Below are positions 7,014 through 11,030 of a DNA stretch of 11,030 bases, in pieces. Under the pieces are notes generated by a model. The model ran no database searches. It saw only the letters and a program-made list of their open reading frames with translations, and had not been told where the DNA came from. The translations under genes and the position numbers were made by a program. The first letter of the stretch is position 1. The number at the start of each line of letters is the position of its first letter. Origin of the DNA: an uncultured Clostridia bacterium (GTDB lineage: Bacteria > Bacillota_A > Clostridia > Oscillospirales > Oscillospiraceae); contig CAMJQX010000036.1 of the NCBI GenBank assembly GCA_946408145.1, forward strand, positions 1 through 11,030. The letters are read 5' to 3'.

Positions 7014-8396
7014 TCAGAACCTGAAATAGATGAAGGGGTTGTAGCTCTGCGTGGCGAGGGAGGCGACGCAGAGCAGCAGCAGGATCGCCAGCACCGCGAG
7101 CCTGCCGATCTCCGCCGCCTGACGGTCTCTCACTTTTTCATACAGGCGGGCAAGGAGCGGCGTCGCGCAGACGGCGGCGGCGAGCATCAGCGGCAGCCAG
7201 GCGAGGATCAGGTTTCGCGCGTGGACGCCTGCGGCCGCGGGAGTGATCAATTGCATCAGGAAGGCCCGGAGCGCGCCCATGTCCTCGAAATAGAAGAGCA
7301 TCCAGCCCACGCTGACCGTGAGGATCAGCAGCGCGTGCCGCAGAAAACGCGGCAGTTTTCGCAGCAGCGCGCCGAGAAACAGCTTCTCCGCGATCAGCAG
7401 CAGCGCGTAATACAGTCCCCAGAGGACGAAGTTCCAGCTCGCGCCGTGCCACAGCCCGGTCAGCGCCCAGACGATCAGCAGATTGAGGATCTGCCGCGCC
7501 GGGCCCCTGCGGTTGCCGCCCAGGGGGATGTACACATATTCCCGAAACCAGGCGGACAGCGAGATGTGCCAGCGGCGCCAGAACTCGGTGACGCTCTGCG
7601 AGACGTAGGGATAATCGAAGTTCTTGAGAAATTCGAAGCCGAACATGCGGCCCAGGCCGATCGCCATGTCCGAATAGCCGGAGAAGTCAAAATAGATCTG
7701 CAGGGTGTAGGCGAACATGCCCGCCCAGGCGCTCAGCGTGCCGCCCTGTCCGCGCAGCGCCTCCCACATGGCCCCCATCTGATTGGCCAGCAGCACCTTT
7801 TTGGCAAGGCCGAGGATGAAGAGCGAAACGCCGGCGGCAAACTGCCGCAGGCTCTCTCTTCTGTCCGCAAGCTGCGCCGCCACGTCGCGGTAGCGAACGA
7901 TGGGCCCCGCGATCAGCTGCGGAAACATCGAGACGTAGGTTCCGAAGCGGAGAAGATCCCGCTGCACCTCCGTCTCGCCGCGGTACACGTCGATGGTGTA
8001 GCTCAGGGCCTGAAAAATGTAGAAGGAGATGCCGATGGGCAGGGCGATCTGCGGCACCGGCAGACGGGAGAGCCCCGGCAGCAGGCGCAGCGTGCGGCAG
8101 AAAAAGCCCGTATACTTGAAGGCCGCGAGCAGGCCGAGGTTGAGCACGAGCGCACAGAGCAGCACCGCCTTCGCCGAAGCGCCGCGCTCGCGGCGGCATG
8201 CGATCAGCAGACCGCTGATGTAGTTGAGCGCGATCACCGCGAGCATCAACAGCAGATACTTCGGCTCGCCCCAGCCGTAGAAGATGAGGCTGGACGCAAG
8301 CAGCGCCGCGTTGCGGAACCGGCGCGGCATGAGATAGTACAGGCCCAGCGCCGCCGGCAGGAAGAAAAACAGAAAGATATTGCTCGAAAAAACCAA
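7014..8396 (-). CDS. MBOAT-family membrane O-acyltransferase (AlgI/DltB-like)
   Basis: 460 residues, about 10-12 hydrophobic segments across the whole length. It starts with the canonical MVFSSNIFLFFFLP of AlgI-like MBOAT proteins. FDFSGYSDMAIG (236-247), FWRRWHISLSAWFREYVYIPLGG (about 272-294) and LTGLWHGASWNF (312-323) follow; His317 is the expected active-site His and His277 the second conserved one. The family transfers acyl groups, usually acetyl from a cytosolic donor, across the membrane for O-acylation of alginate, teichoic acid (as D-Ala) or peptidoglycan. Operon with the DHHW protein makes it an AlgI-like partner rather than DltB; no dltA/C genes are present. The start codon is TTG, supported by AAGGAG 8 bases upstream and by the family N-terminus; the next Met is residue 23, inside conserved sequence. 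Confidence 0.95.
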   Translation of the reverse strand: MVFSSNIFLFFFLPAALGLYYLMPRRFRNAALLASSLIFYGWGEPKYLLLMLAVIALNYISGLLIACRRERGASAKAVLLCALVLNLGLLAAFKYTGFFCRTLRLLPGLSRLPVPQIALPIGISFYIFQALSYTIDVYRGETEVQRDLLRFGTYVSMFPQLIAGPIVRYRDVAAQLADRRESLRQFAAGVSLFILGLAKKVLLANQMGAMWEALRGQGGTLSAWAGMFAYTLQIYFDFSGYSDMAIGLGRMFGFEFLKNFDYPYVSQSVTEFWRRWHISLSAWFREYVYIPLGGNRRGPARQILNLLIVWALTGLWHGASWNFVLWGLYYALLLIAEKLFLGALLRKLPRFLRHALLILTVSVGWMLFYFEDMGALRAFLMQLITPAAAGVHARNLILAWLPLMLAAAVCATPLLARLYEKVRDRQAAEIGRLAVLAILLLLCVASLATQSYNPFIYFRF

Positions 8397-8404
8397 GCTG
8401 AATA

Positions 8405-8410
8405 CTCCTT
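8405..8410 (-). promoter_or_regulatory. Ribosome binding site for the TTG-initiated MBOAT gene
   Basis: AAGGAG on the minus strand, 8 bases before TTG at 8394-8396. It lies in the 29-base gap after the DUF4358 stop codon and fixes the rare start codon. Confidence 0.8.
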
Positions 8411-8425
8411 ATCCCGGGATGGCGC

Positions 8426-8902
8426 TCAGCCCTTGAAGCCCTGACGGAAGATCTCCTCCATCGCCTCCGCGTCGGGCGAGATGAACAGCGCCGCACTGCT
8501 GCCGATCCGGAGCGTGCGGGCCTGCTTTGCCACCGCGTACTGCTCGGGCAGATAGTTTTCGGTCTCGCTGCAGACCTGCTCGACGTGCGATTTGGCGATG
8601 CTCAGGATCTCTTCGGCCTGCTCCTCGCTGCCGGCCTCGATCAGCCAGATCTCGTCCACACGCAGCCCGTCGCCGCAGATCATGACGATCGCCTGCGGGC
8701 AGCTGTCCGCGTCGATCCCGTAATAGCTGCCGAGCTTCTTGGCCGACAGGGGCAGCATCTCCGGCTGCTCCGGCAGCTTTGCGATCTCATCGCAGATCGC
8801 CTGCATGTCCGCGTGCCGTGCCTGCTCCTGTCCGCAGGCCGCCGTGAACAGGAGCAGGGCCGCGAGCACGATCAGCAGGACAGCCTTAGTCTTTCTTGCC
8901 AT
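8426..8902 (-). CDS. DUF4358-family lipoprotein
   Basis: 158 residues. A positively charged start (MARKTK), a hydrophobic stretch (7-20) and Cys23 in the context FTAACGQ indicate a lipoprotein signal; Thr at -3 is less usual than Leu, so lipidation is likely but not certain. The mature part is a small alpha/beta domain with the DUF4358 pattern, including [32 protein letters not shown] (about 68-99) and a C-terminal half ending [13 protein letters not shown]. The family has no known activity, but members commonly occur in MBOAT/DHHW loci of Bacillota, so an accessory role in surface acylation is inferred from context. Its ATG lies inside the end of the SGNH gene (17-bp overlap, different frame), with AGGAG 8 bases upstream inside that gene, so translation is probably coupled. 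Confidence 0.87.
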   Translation of the reverse strand: MARKTKAVLLIVLAALLLFTAACGQEQARHADMQAICDEIAKLPEQPEMLPLSAKKLGSYYGIDADSCPQAIVMICGDGLRVDEIWLIEAGSEEQAEEILSIAKSHVEQVCSETENYLPEQYAVAKQARTLRIGSSAALFISPDAEAMEEIFRQGFKG

Positions 8903-10076
8903 ATTCGATACTCCTCGGATCCACAGAATAGTTCGCGGGGTTTTTCAGCTGCTCTGTCCATACTTCGGTGGCCGCATAGGTCACGTGGCAGTAATAGTCC
9001 GAGCAGTACTCGTCCGCGAGGCTGTTTTTGTCGTTCTTGAAATAATGCGCGATGTCCACAAAGACGCAGTCTTTCTCCTCGCAGAAGGCCCGCAGGCGTT
9101 CGTTGTACTCGTCAAAGAGATCGTTGTTCCATGCGCTGTACTGCGCGCTGTAGTAGATCGGCAGACTGGACTCGATGAAAATCACAACGTCGGGGCTCTG
9201 CTCGCGTATCTTCGCGATGAAATCGTCCCAGTACAGCATCGTTTTGTCGATCCCGCCGTAGAGCGCGATGTCGTTGACGCCGAGCATGACGAAGATCTTG
9301 TTCGCGCCGGTCAGCGGCACCACGTCAGCCGGAGAATACTGCCGCGACTGGTACCATATCTTCAGATTGCCGGTGTATGCGTTGTGCACGGAGTAGGAGA
9401 ACTCGCACAGGAACAGGGCGTCGCCCAGATCGCCGCTCATCGCGCAGTGCTTCTCCAGCGTGACGGAGATGGAGTCGCCGAAGAAGAGCGCGTCGTCGAA
9501 CCAGGAGTCGGGCAGAGGGATCGGCGTTGGGGTCGGTTCCGGCGTGGGTTCCGGCGTGGGTCTCGGTCTCGGCGTCGGACTCGGGATCGGCTTGGGCGTG
9601 GGCTCAGGGGTCGGTTCCGGCGTCGGTTCCGGCGTGGGCTCCGGCGTCGGCTCCGGCGTGGGTTCCGGCGTAGGCTTCGGCGTAGACTTCGGCGTGGGCT
9701 CCGGCGTCGGTTTCGGCGTCGGCTTCGGCGTCGGCTCCGGCGTCGGTTCCGGCGTGGGCTTCGGCGTCGGTTCCGGCGTCGGCTTTGGCGTCGGTTCCGG
9801 CGTGGGTTCCGGCGTAGGCTCCGGCGTAGGTTCCGGCGTAGGCTCCGGCGTCGGTTCCGGCGTGGGCTCCGGCGTCGGTTCCGGCGTCGGCTTCGGCGTC
9901 GGCTCCGGCGTCGGTTCCGGCGTAGGCTCCGGCGTCAATGCGGTCGGCTCTGCGGAGGGCGCAGTCGTCTTGGGGACGGCAGCCGGCGCTGCGCCGCCGT
10001 CGCTGAAGCTAAGCAGCAGCGCGAATGCCAGCAGCAGGAGCAGCAGCAGGAACAGCGCTGCGATTCTGTCTCTCAT
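8886..10076 (-). CDS. Surface SGNH/GDSL hydrolase with long Thr-Pro-Glu/Lys-Pro linker
   Basis: 396 residues in three parts. Residues 1-25 are a Leu-rich membrane anchor or signal. After a short Ala/Pro/Thr stretch, residues 48-189 are almost entirely TPEP/TPKP tetrads forming an extended spacer. Residues 192-396 are an SGNH hydrolase domain: block I FFGDSIS with Ser202 as nucleophile, block III LGVND with Asn268, and the final SDYYCH block giving Asp360 and His364, the D-x-x-x-H spacing of clostridial surface members. These enzymes add or remove O-acyl esters on extracellular polymers. As first gene of the operon with DUF4358, MBOAT and DHHW proteins, it probably acts on the same polymer. 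The linker would carry the catalytic domain through or beyond the wall. There is no LPXTG motif. ATG is preceded by GGGAGGATC 7 bases upstream. Confidence 0.92.
   Translation of the reverse strand: MRDRIAALFLLLLLLLAFALLLSFSDGGAAPAAVPKTTAPSAEPTALTPEPTPEPTPEPTPKPTPEPTPEPTPEPTPEPTPEPTPEPTPEPTPEPTPKPTPEPTPKPTPEPTPEPTPKPTPKPTPEPTPKSTPKPTPEPTPEPTPEPTPEPTPEPTPEPTPKPIPSPTPRPRPTPEPTPEPTPTPIPLPDSWFDDALFFGDSISVTLEKHCAMSGDLGDALFLCEFSYSVHNAYTGNLKIWYQSRQYSPADVVPLTGANKIFVMLGVNDIALYGGIDKTMLYWDDFIAKIREQSPDVVIFIESSLPIYYSAQYSAWNNDLFDEYNERLRAFCEEKDCVFVDIAHYFKNDKNSLADEYCSDYYCHVTYAATEVWTEQLKNPANYSVDPRSIEYGKKD
9510..9935 (-). repeat. 12-bp tandem repeat encoding TPEP/TPKP
   Basis: Twenty-nine consecutive in-frame tetrads (residues 48-163), then a degenerate tail ([10 protein letters not shown], two [12 protein letters not shown]). 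By hand count 21 units carry Glu and 8 carry Lys; one Lys unit ends in Ser rather than Pro. The Lys units are mostly in the middle (units 13-22), with Glu-only blocks on each side. Thr is ACG in 28 of 29 units and the first Pro is CCG in 26 of 29, whereas the second Pro uses CCG, CCC and CCT freely and Glu alternates GAA/GAG. Confidence 0.95.
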
Positions 10077-10130
10077 GGGATAAGATCCTCCCTTTTTCTT
10101 CTGTCGGGATCCGCGCCGTCGTTACGGGCA
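10077..10130 (-). other. Leader region of the acylation operon, no clear promoter
   Basis: 54 bases between the murC terminator and the SGNH start. It holds a good Shine-Dalgarno site (GGGAGGATC, 10084-10092) but no recognisable TATAAT-like box on the minus strand, unlike the other transcription units here. The operon may use a non-consensus promoter, an alternative sigma factor or read-through from murC. Confidence 0.4.
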
Positions 10131-10162
10131 AAAACTCCGGCAGCAGATGCTGCCGGAGTTTT
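10131..10162 (-). terminator. Rho-independent terminator after murC
   Basis: Perfect 14-bp inverted repeat (10131-10144 and 10149-10162) with a four-base loop. On the minus strand the stem ends in TTTTT followed by GCCC, as expected for an intrinsic terminator 47 bases after the murC stop codon. Confidence 0.9.
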
Positions 10163-10208
10163 GATCTGCCATTCTTATCGTTCAGCGTTTTGATGCGGCG
10201 GTCTTCCC

Positions 10209-11030
10209 TTACGCCTGGCCGACCAGATCCTCGCCGACGCGGAACACGTTGCCGGCTCCGACGGTCAGGATGATGTCGCCGGGCTGTGCCGTCTCGCGCA
10301 GGGCGGCCTCCAGCTCTTCAAAGCTGGGGAAGAAGCGGGAGCCCTCGATCTTCGCGGCCAGATCCGCCGAAGAGATGCCGATGGTGTTCTGCTCGCGCGC
10401 GGCATAGATCTCCGCCAGCAGCAGCACATCGGGGCGGCTCAGCTGCTTGACGAAGTCATCAAACAGAGAACGCGTGCGCGAATAGGTGTGCGGCTGGAAC
10501 ACAAGCACCGTGCGCTGATAGTTGAGCTTCTCCACCGTGTCGAGCAGCGCCTTCAGCTCCCCGGGGTGGTGGGCGTAATCGTCGTACACGTCCGCGCCGT
10601 TGAACTTGCCCTTGAACTCAAAGCGGCGGCCGGCGGCGCTGAAGCCGGCAAGGCCGTACTTGACGGAGAGGGGGCGCACGCCGAGGCAGATGGCCGCCGC
10701 CGTGGCCGCGAGGGCGTTTTTCACGTTGTGCTCACCGGGAACGTTGAGCGTAACGTCGGTAAAGAAGTTATTCTTGTAGTAAATATCGAATTTGGATCTG
10801 GCGCCGTGATAGCGCACGTTCTCCGCATGCACGTCCGCCTCCGGGCTCAGGCCGAAGGTGACGATCTTGCGGTCGAGGCCCTTGAGGGTGTCCATGGTGT
10901 TTTGATCGTCATAGTTCGCCACGACGTTTCCGTAGCCGGGCACGCGCTCGGCGAAGGCGCGGAAGGAGTCCTCCACATCCGCGAGATCCCGGAAGAAGTC
11001 CAGATGGTCGGCCTCGATGTTCAGGATCAC
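10209..11030 (-). CDS. murC: UDP-N-acetylmuramate--L-alanine ligase, C-terminal part
   Basis: Incomplete: the 5' part lies beyond the right edge, and the first visible codon (GTG) is an internal Val, not a start. The 273 visible residues cover the end of the central ATPase domain and the whole C-terminal domain. Landmarks are VILNIEADHLDFF at the beginning, the EHNVKNALAATAAA block (about 99-112), GRRFEF, DDYAHHPGE and FQPHTYSRT, a combination characteristic of MurC rather than MurD/E/F. The enzyme joins L-Ala to UDP-MurNAc in the cytosol using ATP, the first peptide step of peptidoglycan precursor synthesis. The end is intact and followed by a strong terminator, so the downstream acylation operon is probably a separate unit. 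Confidence 0.96.
   Translation of the reverse strand: MILNIEADHLDFFRDLADVEDSFRAFAERVPGYGNVVANYDDQNTMDTLKGLDRKIVTFGLSPEADVHAENVRYHGARSKFDIYYKNNFFTDVTLNVPGEHNVKNALAATAAAICLGVRPLSVKYGLAGFSAAGRRFEFKGKFNGADVYDDYAHHPGELKALLDTVEKLNYQRTVLVFQPHTYSRTRSLFDDFVKQLSRPDVLLLAEIYAAREQNTIGISSADLAAKIEGSRFFPSFEELEAALRETAQPGDIILTVGAGNVFRVGEDLVGQA

Noticed and set aside
6954..8444. 496-codon open frame on the plus strand
   Set aside because: Antisense to the MBOAT gene; its Arg/Gln-rich translation has no recognisable domain.
9510..9935. Tandem repeat as a possible CRISPR array
   Set aside because: The period is 12 bp, in frame, with no spacers; it encodes a protein linker.
10011..10056. CAG-rich stretch on the plus strand
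   Set aside because: It is the reverse of CTG leucine codons in the SGNH membrane segment, not an independent repeat.
9460..10083. Plus-strand frame encoding Gly-Val-Gly-Ser repeats, elastin-like in appearance
   Set aside because: Produced by the same 12-bp repeat read on the other strand; the ends fall in SGNH coding sequence.
8739..10193. Plus-strand frame with an Arg-rich repeat protein
   Set aside because: The Arg-rich repeats are the reverse reading of the TPEP repeat; no plausible ribosome site or domain, and the SGNH gene explains the region.

Overview
The window looks like a stretch of chromosome from a G+C-rich, low-complexity-spacer member of the Clostridia (Oscillospiraceae/Ruminococcaceae-like). 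The reasons are a DnaD-family replisome protein next to a DnaC/DnaI-type helicase loader, strong GGAGG Shine-Dalgarno sites, and a DHHW/MBOAT/DUF4358 envelope cassette of the kind seen in Bacillota. The genus cannot be fixed from the sequence. All ten genes are intact except murC, which runs off the right edge. I see no rRNA, tRNA, CRISPR array, insertion sequence or phage genes.

Layout. (1) 23-2704, minus strand: a large U32-family RNA-hydroxylase-like protein followed by Maf, a house-cleaning nucleotide pyrophosphatase, probably one transcript. (2) 2705-2859: a divergent promoter region in which the two predicted -35 boxes overlap. (3) 2860-4818, plus strand: dnaD-like and dnaC-like genes 12 bp apart, a helicase-loading pair. 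(4) 4946-5824, plus strand: a single gene with its own promoter, encoding a free-standing E2/CAT-fold acyltransferase domain whose usual catalytic His is replaced by Glu. (5) 5844-5879: a perfect 15-bp hairpin between convergent genes, probably a bidirectional terminator. (6) 5891-10076, minus strand: a tightly packed four-gene operon read as SGNH hydrolase with a very long Thr-Pro-Glu/Lys-Pro linker, then a DUF4358 lipoprotein, an MBOAT O-acyltransferase (TTG start), and a DHHW/AlgJ-like protein. (7) 10131-10162: the murC terminator. (8) 10209-11030, minus strand: the C-terminal part of MurC.

How they fit together. The operon at 5891-10076 is the most interesting part. Its composition matches envelope polysaccharide O-acylation systems (AlgI/AlgJ/AlgX, DltB/DltD, PatA/PatB logic): MBOAT moves an acyl group across the membrane and the extracytoplasmic SGNH-fold proteins transfer or remove it. 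The acceptor polymer is not identifiable because no glycosyltransferase lies in the window. The remaining genes are housekeeping: replication initiation, RNA modification, nucleotide-pool cleaning and peptidoglycan precursor synthesis.
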